Source: Paenibacillus dauci
GTDB lineage: Bacteria; Bacillota; Bacilli; Paenibacillales; Paenibacillaceae
Assembly: GCF_000971985.1 (NCBI RefSeq)
Contig: NZ_LAQQ01000001.1
Span: 558,001 to 622,000, forward strand
Reading direction: 5' to 3'
DNA length: 64,000 nt
Position 1 is the first letter of the stretch. Every line of letters begins with the position of its first letter. Shown one piece after another: positions 52,570 to 61,458 of the stretch. A program made the translations under genes and the position numbers. Below the pieces are notes generated by a model that saw only the letters and a list, made by a program, of their open reading frames with translations, had not been told where the DNA came from and made no database searches.

Positions 52570-53862
52570 ATGAAAAAAACCGGATTCTTTTTATCACTGC
52601 TGCTTGTATGCTCGATTGGTCTTGCAGGATGCGGCAATTCCGGAGCATCTTCGGGCTCAAATGGTGACGCGGATGGCAAAGTAACACTCACAGTCACACA
52701 CTATATGGTCGAGAAGCCCAAAGTCGATACCTTCAAAAAACTGACCGACAAGTTTACCGAGCTTCATCCGAATATCAATTTTGATATCCAGGTGATGCCG
52801 GTAGACAAATATAACGACAATATCAAAATGAAAGTGGCTGCCGATGATCAGCCGGATATCATTTTTGGACGTCCTCAGGGAATGGTCGATATCACCAAGT
52901 CCGGTGCCTTCCTCGATCTGACCAATGAGTCCTTTATGAAACGGGTTAAACCGGATTACCTGCCCAATGTCTCCTATGATGGCAAAGTATATGGCCTGCC
53001 GATTGATCTGATGACCAACGCTGTTATTTACAATAAAGACCTGTTCAAAAAAGCAGGTGTAGAAGTGCCTAAAACCTACTCCGAGCTGGTCGATGTGACC
53101 AAAAAGCTGGAAGCCAAAGGAATCACGCCATTTGCCGCTTCCTGGAAAGATAGCGCTTCTTACATGAGCTTCATGTTCCCGGATATGTTCGGCAACCTGC
53201 TCAAGGATAACCCGGATTACCCTGGACAGATCATGTCCGGCGAGAAAAAATTCTCCGATATCCCGGGCTATCGTGATTTCCTGCAGCGTCTCAATGAACT
53301 GAGTAGTCACGCCAACAAAGATGCCAAAGATATCGACTATGACCGTTCACTGCAGTATTTCGCCCAGGGTAAAGCAGCCATGGATATTATGGGCAGCTTT
53401 GCAATCGGTACGATTCGCAGCTACAATCCGGAAGGCAACTTCGGTGTCTTCATGTATCCCGCGACTGACAACCCAGATGAGAATGTAATGACTTATTCTA
53501 CCGATGATACATGGATGATCGGCGCTAACTCCAAGCATCTCGATGCTGCCAAGCAGTTCTTCGAATTCATGGCTTCCGATGAAGGTGCACAGATCTGGGC
53601 AGATGGCGTACAGACGATCAGCACGATCTCTGACGATATCAAACCTAAAGAACAAGACCCGATTGCTAGCGAATTCCAGGAAATCTTCAAATCAGGTAAA
53701 GTGGTCAACAACCAGGTGAAACCACTCTGGTATGGACAGTATGATACTACCTTCGGACAGGATATGACGTTCTTCCTCGTCTCCGATCCGGCTACCCGCA
53801 GCGTCGATGAGCTGCTGCAAAAACTGGATGACGACTTTGGCAAAATCAACCGAATGAATTAA
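52570..53862 (+). CDS. Carbohydrate ABC transporter substrate-binding lipoprotein
   Basis: A 430-residue family-1 (UgpB-like) binding protein. Signal peptide with lipobox GLAGC (Cys at 22 or so), then the VTHYMVEKPKVDTFKKLTDKF lobe and IIFGRPQGMVDITKSGAFLDL; YGLPIDLMTNAVIYNKDLFKK is a typical hinge segment. Two permease genes follow; no ATPase gene is present, as usual for systems energised by a shared MsmX-type ATPase. Given the linked mannanase, mannan- or glucomannan-derived oligosaccharides are a plausible ligand. Confidence 0.92.
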   Translation: MKKTGFFLSLLLVCSIGLAGCGNSGASSGSNGDADGKVTLTVTHYMVEKPKVDTFKKLTDKFTELHPNINFDIQVMPVDKYNDNIKMKVAADDQPDIIFGRPQGMVDITKSGAFLDLTNESFMKRVKPDYLPNVSYDGKVYGLPIDLMTNAVIYNKDLFKKAGVEVPKTYSELVDVTKKLEAKGITPFAASWKDSASYMSFMFPDMFGNLLKDNPDYPGQIMSGEKKFSDIPGYRDFLQRLNELSSHANKDAKDIDYDRSLQYFAQGKAAMDIMGSFAIGTIRSYNPEGNFGVFMYPATDNPDENVMTYSTDDTWMIGANSKHLDAAKQFFEFMASDEGAQIWADGVQTISTISDDIKPKEQDPIASEFQEIFKSGKVVNNQVKPLWYGQYDTTFGQDMTFFLVSDPATRSVDELLQKLDDDFGKINRMN

Positions 53863-53978
53863 TTCCTCAATCTACAGTATCAGGCGACTACCGCTCTCTA
53901 TCGGTATCCGCCTGATACTACATACAAGTTAGACGATGCAATGAATTTTAATCCTGATGAACTATGGAGGTGAGCGTT

Positions 53979-54836
53979 ATGACGCATCGAATCCGGGATG
54001 AATGGGTCAAGTTTACCTTTATCATTCCTGCCCTGCTGTTCTTTGTGCTCGTCGTGGTCTTTCCGTTTATACGCGGCCTGAATATTGCTTTTACCAACTG
54101 GGATGGCATCGCGCCAACGTATGACTATGTCGGGCTGCGTAATCTGCAGCTGCTGTTCACCGATACCGAGCTGCTCGATCCGATCAAGAATACACTGCTA
54201 TTCACCGTAATCACCACAATCTGTATCAATGTATTCGGTCTGCTGCTCGCGGTAGCGCTGAACACCAAGTTCCCCGGCGTGAATCTGCTCAAAAGCTTTA
54301 TTTTTATGCCCATGGTGATCAGTCTCGTACTGGCAGCGATTATCTGGCGGTACATCTACAGCGATATCTTCCCGATTCTATTCCAGACCGATGGCGGACT
54401 ACTCGGTAACCCGACTACCGTCATGATCGGGATCGCCATTATCTGTGTCTGGAAAGAAATCGGTCTTGCCATGGTGATCTACTATGCCGGACTGCAGACG
54501 ATTCCCAAAGACATGTACGAATCGGCCCGCATCGATGGTGCTACTAGCTACAAGCAATTCACCAAGATCACAGTACCCCTGCTGCTGCCGGCTTTCACCT
54601 ATTGTATTCCGCTCTGGATCGGTACCGGACTGAGACAGTTCGATTATCCGATGGTCGCTACCAAAGGTGGCCCTGGTACCTCTTCCCAGACGCTCGCCAT
54701 GTATGTCTATAACTATGAATTCCCTTATTTCAAAGCCGGCTACGGACAAATGGCAGCCCTGGTGCTGTTTATCTTTATCCTGATCGTAACCGTCATTATT
54801 ACCAGCTATTTCCGCAGAAGGGAAGTGGAGTATTGA
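53979..54836 (+). CDS. Carbohydrate ABC permease (MalF/UgpA-type)
   Basis: A 285-residue permease with six membrane segments. The EAA loop is YYAGLQTIPKDMYESARIDGA, and the start region FTFIIPALLFFVLVVVFPFI is typical. The ATG at 53979 has GGAGGT upstream. Its stop overlaps the next start, coupling the two permeases. Confidence 0.92.
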   Translation: MTHRIRDEWVKFTFIIPALLFFVLVVVFPFIRGLNIAFTNWDGIAPTYDYVGLRNLQLLFTDTELLDPIKNTLLFTVITTICINVFGLLLAVALNTKFPGVNLLKSFIFMPMVISLVLAAIIWRYIYSDIFPILFQTDGGLLGNPTTVMIGIAIICVWKEIGLAMVIYYAGLQTIPKDMYESARIDGATSYKQFTKITVPLLLPAFTYCIPLWIGTGLRQFDYPMVATKGGPGTSSQTLAMYVYNYEFPYFKAGYGQMAALVLFIFILIVTVIITSYFRRREVEY

Positions 54837-55708
54837 ATACAACTCATCCAGCCGCTGCTGCCGTCCAGGTACAAGAACCTCGTCCGCGCCGCAAATGGTC
54901 GCAGATTCTGCGTGTCGCTCTACTGTATCTGATCGCGATATTGTTTCTGTTCCCCTTTTACATTGCTGTAGTCTACTCGATCAAGACACCGGTTGAGACG
55001 GCACAGAGTCCACTCGCTTTCCCAACGCATATCGCCTGGTCCAACTATGCGGAAGCGATCGAAGCTTCGAACTTCTTTCTCGCGCTGCGCAATAGTGTGC
55101 TGACAACGGTCGGTACAGTCGCACTGACGATTGCGGTCTGTTCGATGGCTGCTTATGTGATTGCCCGGAATAATACGCGTTTTTATAATTTCTTCTACTA
55201 TCTGTTCATGTCCAGTATTATGCTGCCGTTCCAGGTGCTAATGTTCCCGCTGTACAAAACATGGAGTGAGCTGAGTCTGCTTAATACCATTCCGGGACTG
55301 ATTATTGCGCTAACCGGAGTGCAGATTGGATATTTTGCATTTCTGTATGTAGGATTTATCAAAACGGTACCCAAAGAGCTGGAAGAATCTGCCGTGCTCG
55401 ACGGAGCATCACGGTACCGGACGTTCTACAGCATTATTTTCCCGCTGCTCAAGCCGATCAACTCGACGATTCTGGTACTCAGTGCGCTCGGCGCATGGAA
55501 TGACTTTGTCGTATCCATGATTCTGGTGCAAAAGAAAGAAGCCTCCACGCTGCCGCTGGTGCAGTTCCAGTTCTTCGGAGAGTATACTTCACAGGTGAAC
55601 ATGGCGTTTGCCGCGATTATTCTATCCATGATTCCGATCATGATCTTTTATCTGTTTGCGCAGAAATGGATTATTGGCGGGGTAACAGCTGGAGCTGTGA
55701 AGGGGTAA
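54833..55708 (+). CDS. Carbohydrate ABC permease (MalG/UgpE-type)
   Basis: A 291-residue permease with six membrane segments and the EAA loop VGFIKTVPKELEESAVLDGA. It starts at a TTG that overlaps the TGA of the preceding permease. It ends the ABC operon before a strong terminator. Confidence 0.92.
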   Translation: MNTTHPAAAAVQVQEPRPRRKWSQILRVALLYLIAILFLFPFYIAVVYSIKTPVETAQSPLAFPTHIAWSNYAEAIEASNFFLALRNSVLTTVGTVALTIAVCSMAAYVIARNNTRFYNFFYYLFMSSIMLPFQVLMFPLYKTWSELSLLNTIPGLIIALTGVQIGYFAFLYVGFIKTVPKELEESAVLDGASRYRTFYSIIFPLLKPINSTILVLSALGAWNDFVVSMILVQKKEASTLPLVQFQFFGEYTSQVNMAFAAIILSMIPIMIFYLFAQKWIIGGVTAGAVKG

Positions 55709-55756
55709 CAATACGTCTTTGTATTCACAATGGATTACAGTTGCAATCTTATAGCA

Positions 55757-55804
55757 AAACAGGAAAAAGCAGCTGCAGTACGTAGTGGCTTTTTCCTGTT
55801 TTTA
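55757..55804. terminator. Terminator of the ABC operon
   Basis: A perfect 14-bp stem (AAACAGGAAAAAGC and complement) with a 17-base loop, followed by a T-rich tract. Confidence 0.9.
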
Positions 55805-55837
55805 GTTCTTCTTAGTTAGTTGAAAACCACCTATCAT

Positions 55838-56473
55838 TTAATTATCAAACCAGAAAATAATTCTTATTTCCTCATCGCTGCGAATCATTCGTTCTTTTTT
55901 CATCTTTTCCATTTCTTCTATCAGATCAGTAAAATTCAAATTAAGATACCCATTCCATTCTTTGAGGATCAGATTTTCATTGTCCGGTTGGCCGCATCTG
56001 ACATCAATAAAAGGGAGTTGGTATCTCCTCCCATTCGCCATCCATTCTTCATGCTTAGCATAATCGTCAGGCTCTACCCAACCTTGAAGTGGCATAATAT
56101 CACCGTATCCACTATCTTTTAATTCTTTGAGAGTAAAATAAGAAGCATGATGATAATCTCCATTTTCTTCTTTATCGAAATCTATATCGTAATCTTCTTC
56201 GTATCTTTTTCTTATCAACTGATCCATATCATCCGGAATACCTCTGACAAAATCAAGAGGCAGATAGCTCTCCTTATCCCCGTCTCCTCGCACTCCTGCC
56301 AATAAAAAGAAAAGCCCATAATCGCGAACTCCATTGAGCAGACTTGTACGAATAAAACCCTGATCTTCTGTAACCATATACTCTGCCCAATCATCACTTC
56401 TATAGTAAGAGTCGATATTAATCCATTTCCTCCACAGATATCCTTCACAAAAAAGTGTAATATCACATCCCAT
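55838..56473 (-). CDS. MGCDI-type hypothetical protein (211 aa)
   Basis: The opening MGCDITLFCEGYLWRKW matches a widespread family of unknown function that begins MGCDI with a conserved early Glu and Trp, often seen near phage or toxin loci. The protein is acidic and tryptophan/tyrosine-rich with no signal peptide. Start has GAGGAGA upstream. Monocistronic by appearance. Confidence 0.72.
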   Translation of the reverse strand: MGCDITLFCEGYLWRKWINIDSYYRSDDWAEYMVTEDQGFIRTSLLNGVRDYGLFFLLAGVRGDGDKESYLPLDFVRGIPDDMDQLIRKRYEEDYDIDFDKEENGDYHHASYFTLKELKDSGYGDIMPLQGWVEPDDYAKHEEWMANGRRYQLPFIDVRCGQPDNENLILKEWNGYLNLNFTDLIEEMEKMKKERMIRSDEEIRIIFWFDN

Positions 56474-56776
56474 AATCTCAGTCTCCTCGTCTATTGAATC
56501 GTTTTTATCTATAGCTATATTATTAACAGTTCATTCAAATAACTGTTTAATCCTTGCTTCGGATCAGCAGCGATTTCTTGGCATCAATAATGATTGAGAC
56601 CATATCGAGACTGATGTTTGAGCTTTTTATGTCAAATCGAACTTCTATTCTCTAATGTATGTGATTCAAGTATGTATTTCTTGCCGATTTAATGACTTGC
56701 ACAGTATATTTATTACAATACTAATCGTGTCTTAGCTTAAAAAACAACGATTTACATACCAAGCGAGGTGCAGAAT
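56474..56776. other. Intergenic region with a possible coding remnant
   Basis: About 300 bases. On the minus strand a short open stretch near 56547-56650 reads like protein (VRFDIKSSNISLDMVSIIID and on to a TAA) but has no start or ribosome site; it may be the decayed end of a lost gene. Promoters of the flanking divergent genes must also lie here. Confidence 0.35.
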
Positions 56777-57253
56777 ATGATATCTATTGACCTTCTATCA
56801 TCCGAACAAACTCCACCCATGGAACTGCTGCTATCTGCCGATCCTTCACCGGCTATCATAAAAGACTATCTCACACGCGGCCAATGCTATATTGCCCGCC
56901 AAGAGCAAGACGTCATCGGCGTGTACGTACTGCTGCCGACACGTCCGCATACGGTTGAACTGGTCAATGTAGCCGTAGCCGAATCCCACCAGAACAAGGG
57001 CATTGGCAAGCAGCTCGTGCAGCATGCTATCCACACTGCACAGGAGCAGCACTATCATACAATCGAGATGGGTACCGGCAATTCCAGTATCCATCAGCTT
57101 GCTTTATATCAGAAATGTGGATTCCGAATTGTTGGCGTAGATCTGGATTTCTTTGTCCGTCATTATGAGGAACCGATCTACGAGAATGGAATTCAGTGTC
57201 GGGATATGATTCGGCTGATGCAGGATCTGCACAGTACGCATAGACAGGATTAA
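56777..57253 (+). CDS. GNAT-family N-acetyltransferase
   Basis: A 158-residue protein. The acetyl-CoA-binding motif A is VELVNVAVAESHQNKGIGKQLVQHAI, followed by EMGTGNSSIHQLALYQKCGFRIVG, motif B. The ATG at 56777 follows GAGGTG by 7 bases. The acceptor is unknown. Confidence 0.88.
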   Translation: MISIDLLSSEQTPPMELLLSADPSPAIIKDYLTRGQCYIARQEQDVIGVYVLLPTRPHTVELVNVAVAESHQNKGIGKQLVQHAIHTAQEQHYHTIEMGTGNSSIHQLALYQKCGFRIVGVDLDFFVRHYEEPIYENGIQCRDMIRLMQDLHSTHRQD

Positions 57254-57361
57254 CCTCTATCTATTTGCGTCTATGCCATATCTTCCGGTACCATGAACAA
57301 CAGTAGAATCGGTATGTCACGTGATACCTAGTAGCCTTGTTAAGCGACTACCTCTTCTTAT

Positions 57362-57844
57362 TTAGAACATGGATGTGATTTTGCCAGTGAACTTGTCCAC
57401 ATCGTACCAGCCATAGGTTGCAGTGTGACTGGTCTCCGCATCGTCCTGGACAACTTCATATACATGTACCGTATATTTGGTCGACGTCTCGGAATCGACT
57501 TCTACATAGAGATAGGAAGATTCAGCAATTTTGTATTTTTTGCGTACCAGCTGAATAGCCTGCTGTTCAGTGACTTTTACAACAGGCTGCTTGCCTATGT
57601 ATAGATTCTGATCGTACATACCAATCGATTTGCCCAGTGATTCGCTGATGCTTCGCGCCGGTACATACGTTGTTCCCTGATAGATCAGCGCTTGTGTACT
57701 GCCTTTGGAGCTGCCGTCAACGAACATACTGATTTTCTCCTTGATCGCTTGTACGTGTACATCCTGAGCAGCTACAACGGTAGCGCCTGTGAGCAGGGAG
57801 CCTATCGCTATACCTATGACTAACCCTTTAACTTTGTCTTTCAT
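57362..57844 (-). CDS. Secreted copper-amine-oxidase-N/stalk-domain protein
   Basis: A 160-residue protein. A signal peptide (MKDKVKGLVIGIAIGSLLTG, cleaved near AAAQD) precedes a stalk domain with ALIYQGTTYVPARSISESLGK, the copper-amine-oxidase N-terminal-like domain common in Paenibacillus. The C-terminal VTEQQAIQLVRKKYKI to YGWYDVDKFTGKITSMF resembles a PepSY domain. Probably an envelope or extracellular protein; no enzyme domain. Confidence 0.85.
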   Translation of the reverse strand: MKDKVKGLVIGIAIGSLLTGATVVAAQDVHVQAIKEKISMFVDGSSKGSTQALIYQGTTYVPARSISESLGKSIGMYDQNLYIGKQPVVKVTEQQAIQLVRKKYKIAESSYLYVEVDSETSTKYTVHVYEVVQDDAETSHTATYGWYDVDKFTGKITSMF

Positions 57845-57927
57845 ACATTAAATCCTCTTTTCCTGCTGATATTAACTTCATTTGTATTGTATCAAAAAAA
57901 TAACCAACTCACACCGAGGTGAATGCT

Positions 57928-58377
57928 ATGTATGCATCTAATTATTTTTCCCATCCCAACTTTAAATTTCCGAATAGCATTTTTAATATCAATCGTCAGT
58001 ATGTTCCTGCACTGCTGGCTGCTATGGGTACAGAGCGGCAGGACGAGATGGCAGAGCAGCTCGTTGGAGCTGATTATGCACTATATCTCATTCTGGCTGT
58101 CGAAGCTGCACAGCAGCTAGCTGATGAACTGGCACCTATCACTTCGAAATGGTCTCTTCCTCGGTCCCATCCATTATCTATGGACCTATCGCTCTGCTCG
58201 ATTGATTGTGCGGAGCAATGTTATCTCAAGCATGAGCATTGGCTGACCTTCTGGTTCTACTCCGAGGAGGGTCCCGAGAACTGGATGGATGGCTACAGTG
58301 ACCAATTTTATGATCTTACGGTTGAGATTGATTTCGATCAGCTGACGATTCGACGCTTATCCGGACCGAGCCGTTAA
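57928..58377 (+). CDS. Unrecognised protein (149 aa)
   Basis: The ATG at 57928 follows GAGGTG; a GTG at 57919 is less likely. The protein begins MYASNYFSHPNFKFPNSIFN and contains a helical EAAQQLADELAPI and a Trp-rich EHWLTFWFYSEEGPENWMDG. Soluble, no signal peptide, no family recognised. It ends before a shared terminator. Confidence 0.65.
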   Translation: MYASNYFSHPNFKFPNSIFNINRQYVPALLAAMGTERQDEMAEQLVGADYALYLILAVEAAQQLADELAPITSKWSLPRSHPLSMDLSLCSIDCAEQCYLKHEHWLTFWFYSEEGPENWMDGYSDQFYDLTVEIDFDQLTIRRLSGPSR

Positions 58378-58486
58378 TACCATCTGCATGCAGCAGCTAC
58401 CAATAGCACCATATCTAATTAGTAACTATTAGAGGACAGCGACGATCTCTATTCTGTTTTCGTACCTATTCACATTCACTTCGCAA

Positions 58487-58526
58487 AGAAAAGCCGGGAA
58501 AAGGTAATCCTTCTCCCGGCTTTTCT
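58487..58526. terminator. Bidirectional terminator
   Basis: AAGAAAAGCCGGGA and TCCCGGCTTTTCTT form a perfect 14-bp stem between convergent genes. Confidence 0.92.
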
Positions 58527-58580
58527 TTCCTGTCATTTGCAGTAGTATATTATCTTGCTGTATATTACTCATTTTATTCC

Positions 58581-58904
58581 TCAGAAATTCTCATTCACAA
58601 TCCATTCTGCTTCGGCGTCATCTGCGCGGTAATGAGTCAGCAGCTGATTCATCGCGTGGCGAATCGCCGCTTCCGGACTATGCTGTCCCGGCTGCTCCAG
58701 TACATCCGGTGCCGACTGCTTGCCCGGCTGGTAAAAGTGGCTGACGTCATGGAAATACTGTCCGTTACGATCCTGTTTGACCCGGATCGCTACCTGGCTT
58801 TTGCCCAGCTTGGCATGCTGCAGCCAGATTTCCCATTCTCCGACAATCGTATAATAATCTATAATTTGTTCATAATCTGCGAATAGTTCGATAGGTTGGC
58901 TCAT
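58581..58904 (-). CDS. Unrecognised protein (107 aa)
   Basis: The ATG at 58904 has GGAGGTG upstream. The protein begins MSQPIELFADYEQIIDYYTI and has an EWEIWLQHAKLGKSQVAIRV strand region, then a Gly/Gln-rich linker and a C-terminal helix EAAIRHAMNQLLTHYRADDA. Soluble, no family recognised. Confidence 0.65.
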   Translation of the reverse strand: MSQPIELFADYEQIIDYYTIVGEWEIWLQHAKLGKSQVAIRVKQDRNGQYFHDVSHFYQPGKQSAPDVLEQPGQHSPEAAIRHAMNQLLTHYRADDAEAEWIVNENF

Positions 58905-59093
58905 GTTCGCACCTCCGTTGATTTGTGACAGGTCGCTTGTTCTTCACAGGTTCTATTACCCTGAATTAGCACCTGCTGATTTTGCGGATGCCTCATATTA
59001 TAAAAGCCCAGGCAAAAGGAAGTCAAATTCCGTGGATTCTGTCACAAAGGATGAGCGACAGCAAATGCAATGTATCCCGCTTTTACCAGTAGG

Positions 59094-61190
59094 CTATTTG
59101 ACTGCTGCTCCTTCGTTATAAGCACGAATATCGTCAAAATACAGCGTACCCTCAGGCACGTCCACATCTCCCCCTTTATTCACATAGATCGAGAACATAC
59201 GAATATCCTGCAGTGCATCTGCATCCATCGTCTTGCCAGCGTTCGCCGTATCCCATGATGCAGGCTTGAATTCGCTAAATGGAATCTTCACCACGCCTGC
59301 TTCTGTACCGCGGAGTGAAGGATACGCTTCAAAGGAAGTTCCACCTGCATTGACCTGAATCACCAGCTTGTTACCGCTACCATCCGGCTTTATCCAGAAC
59401 TGCAGCGCATCCGCGCCGGTCCAATCGGCACCCCGCATATTCAGTGACTCTCCGGTGTATCCCTGTGCAGCCAGTGTATAGTCATATTTCAGCCCATAGC
59501 GTCCATCCTGCTTCTGCACGGCATCCAGCGAGATCGTATTAGGATCGCCTGCCGGTGTATAGGCATTATCCAGTAGTTCATTGCTTCCTTTGTACGTCTC
59601 AAAAGTATCCACCACCAGTGGATCAATATTGCCTTCACTGTCGCTTACATAGACCTGAATCGTCTGAGTAAGCACCTGTCCGTTTTTGAGATAGGCTTTG
59701 ACGGTCAGCGGAGTACCCTCTTCCGCAAGCGCAGCATCCGGCTGCCAGCTAGCCGTATAGTACATTCCCTTTCGATCGCGCGTCAGCTTGTGTTCGGCCA
59801 AATCGGTACGGGTCTGGTAAGTCACCCGATCTATTTTGGCATCCAGAATACGCACGCGAAGTGTCGAAGGCTCACTCAGCCGTACTGTCTCGTTATTGGT
59901 TGGAGAGACAATATGCAGGAACGGCTGCTCCTGCTCTGTCTTCACCCGCAGATCATACGGCTGTTCAGCCTGCACTTCTCGGTCAAAGGAGGTATATGGA
60001 TCAGCGTAAAAGTCGGTAAAGTCCGGCAGCAGCTCATGATCGCCAAGTCCATTCGGTGCATTGCGATAAGGGACAAAGATCGAATCCGTGCCAAAGTTCG
60101 CCCAGGTCAGCATATACGTTAGCTTGCTCGCCTGAGGATCGTTCTTGATCGCAGCCAGCAGCCGGGTATAGAACTGCAGGTCCCTGGTACCCATTGGCTT
60201 CACATTGGAATAGCCAAATTCTGTCAATGCCGGAACTTTGCCTTTTTCCTCGGCCAGCTGGACGACCAGACGCGCGTCCTTCACCACGTTGTCATACCAC
60301 GTTGGCGTGTTACCGTCATAGTAGGCATCCAGTCCGAGAATATCCACATAGTCATCTCCCGGGTAGGTAGCCAGATACGTCTCCCGGCTATCGTTAAAAG
60401 GAACATTTGGCGAGAACGCATACAGGAAATTGTGTACCCCTTTGACATCACGCAGATATTCAACGGTGTAGCGATAGATCTCGATATACTGCTCATTTGT
60501 CCGGTACGGCGCACCCCACCAGAACCATCCACCATTCTGCTCATGGAACGGTCGGAAGATCACCGGAATCTCCTCACCCCGATCATCTTTTAGATGGAGG
60601 GCAAAGTCCGCGATCTTGTCCAGAAAAGCATTGTACTCCGCGTGCTTGTCTCCACCTGGCAGGATATGACTGATTACATTGCCCTTGGTATCATAAAAGT
60701 CACCGCCGGTCACAAAGTTCGGCATATGTGAACTGAGTGCCAGCACCCCGCCCTGCTCATAAGCCGACTTCATCACCCGTACCAGCTCATCTCGGCTCTG
60801 CTCCGCCGTTCCGCCGTATACACCCGGCTTCTCCTTGCCCTCCAGACTGAGCGTATCCCAGCCAAACATCCCCGGCAGATCCCCGACCGAATTCTGCACC
60901 TCCGACTGGCTGCCGTCATGGGCAGTGATAGCAATCCCCTCGGTTGTCGCATGCTGGTGACCGAAGATGATTTCCTTGCCCTGCAGCTGATCCAGATAGA
61001 CAAACAGGGATCTGGTCGATCGGGTCGCATTGCGATCTGCCAGATCGACCGTTAGTTGCTTGGCGTTACGGTTCTCTATAATTACGGATGAAGATGGTGT
61101 ACTTACGGATTGTGCCATGGCTGACAGGGTAGGCGTCAGTGCCAGCATGGCGGTGAGGATACCGATGGTGCAGTGCCTGAGATTGCTCAT
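59094..61190 (-). CDS. Secreted GH26 endo-beta-mannanase with C-terminal carbohydrate-binding module
   Basis: A 698-residue exported enzyme. A signal peptide (to about residue 26, TLSAMAQ) precedes the GH26 barrel: IIFGHQHATTEG, acid/base Glu217 in RPFHEQNGGWFWWG and nucleophile Glu324 in PALTEFGYSN. It hydrolyses beta-1,4-mannosidic bonds in mannan or galactomannan. After the barrel come an Ig-like module (FLHIVSPTNNETVRLSEPS) and a jelly-roll carbohydrate-binding module (DTFETYKGSNELL to YFDDIRAYNEG). AAAGGAG lies before the ATG. Its promoter carries the 13-bp motif found in the ABC promoter. Confidence 0.93.
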   Translation of the reverse strand: MSNLRHCTIGILTAMLALTPTLSAMAQSVSTPSSSVIIENRNAKQLTVDLADRNATRSTRSLFVYLDQLQGKEIIFGHQHATTEGIAITAHDGSQSEVQNSVGDLPGMFGWDTLSLEGKEKPGVYGGTAEQSRDELVRVMKSAYEQGGVLALSSHMPNFVTGGDFYDTKGNVISHILPGGDKHAEYNAFLDKIADFALHLKDDRGEEIPVIFRPFHEQNGGWFWWGAPYRTNEQYIEIYRYTVEYLRDVKGVHNFLYAFSPNVPFNDSRETYLATYPGDDYVDILGLDAYYDGNTPTWYDNVVKDARLVVQLAEEKGKVPALTEFGYSNVKPMGTRDLQFYTRLLAAIKNDPQASKLTYMLTWANFGTDSIFVPYRNAPNGLGDHELLPDFTDFYADPYTSFDREVQAEQPYDLRVKTEQEQPFLHIVSPTNNETVRLSEPSTLRVRILDAKIDRVTYQTRTDLAEHKLTRDRKGMYYTASWQPDAALAEEGTPLTVKAYLKNGQVLTQTIQVYVSDSEGNIDPLVVDTFETYKGSNELLDNAYTPAGDPNTISLDAVQKQDGRYGLKYDYTLAAQGYTGESLNMRGADWTGADALQFWIKPDGSGNKLVIQVNAGGTSFEAYPSLRGTEAGVVKIPFSEFKPASWDTANAGKTMDADALQDIRMFSIYVNKGGDVDVPEGTLYFDDIRAYNEGAAVK

Positions 61191-61280
61191 TTACATCGCT
61201 CCTTTGGGATGGGTGGGGTTTAATAAATTAGATCACGGTATAGAATTCATACAGTGCAGGTTATCAATCAACTCAATATG

Positions 61281-61293
61281 TAAAGCGCTTACA
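61281..61293. promoter_or_regulatory. Candidate operator of the mannanase
   Basis: TAAAGCGCTTACA, identical over 13 bases to 52532-52544, placed just downstream of the -10 box as in the ABC promoter. It is also a near-match to a cre site on the minus strand. Confidence 0.6.
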
Positions 61294-61298
61294 GAAGG

Positions 61299-61327
61299 AA
61301 TATAGCAGAGTTTGTCTTCTTCTTGAA
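61299..61327 (-). promoter_or_regulatory. SigA-type promoter of the mannanase
   Basis: On the minus strand TTCAAG (61327-61322), a 17-base spacer and TATATT (61304-61299), followed at once by the candidate operator. Confidence 0.6.
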
Positions 61328-61458
61328 TAAGATAATATGGAAATGATTTATAATAACAACAAAGAAGGAACTTACCGTTGATAGGTAAATCCCTCCTTTG
61401 TTCAATATCAAATTAACAATCTACCAACAGGAATTTATCCGATCCATATTTTGAGTTT

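Noticed and set aside
56547-56650. Short protein-like stretch on the minus strand
   Set aside because: No start codon or ribosome site and too short to name; noted only as a possible remnant.
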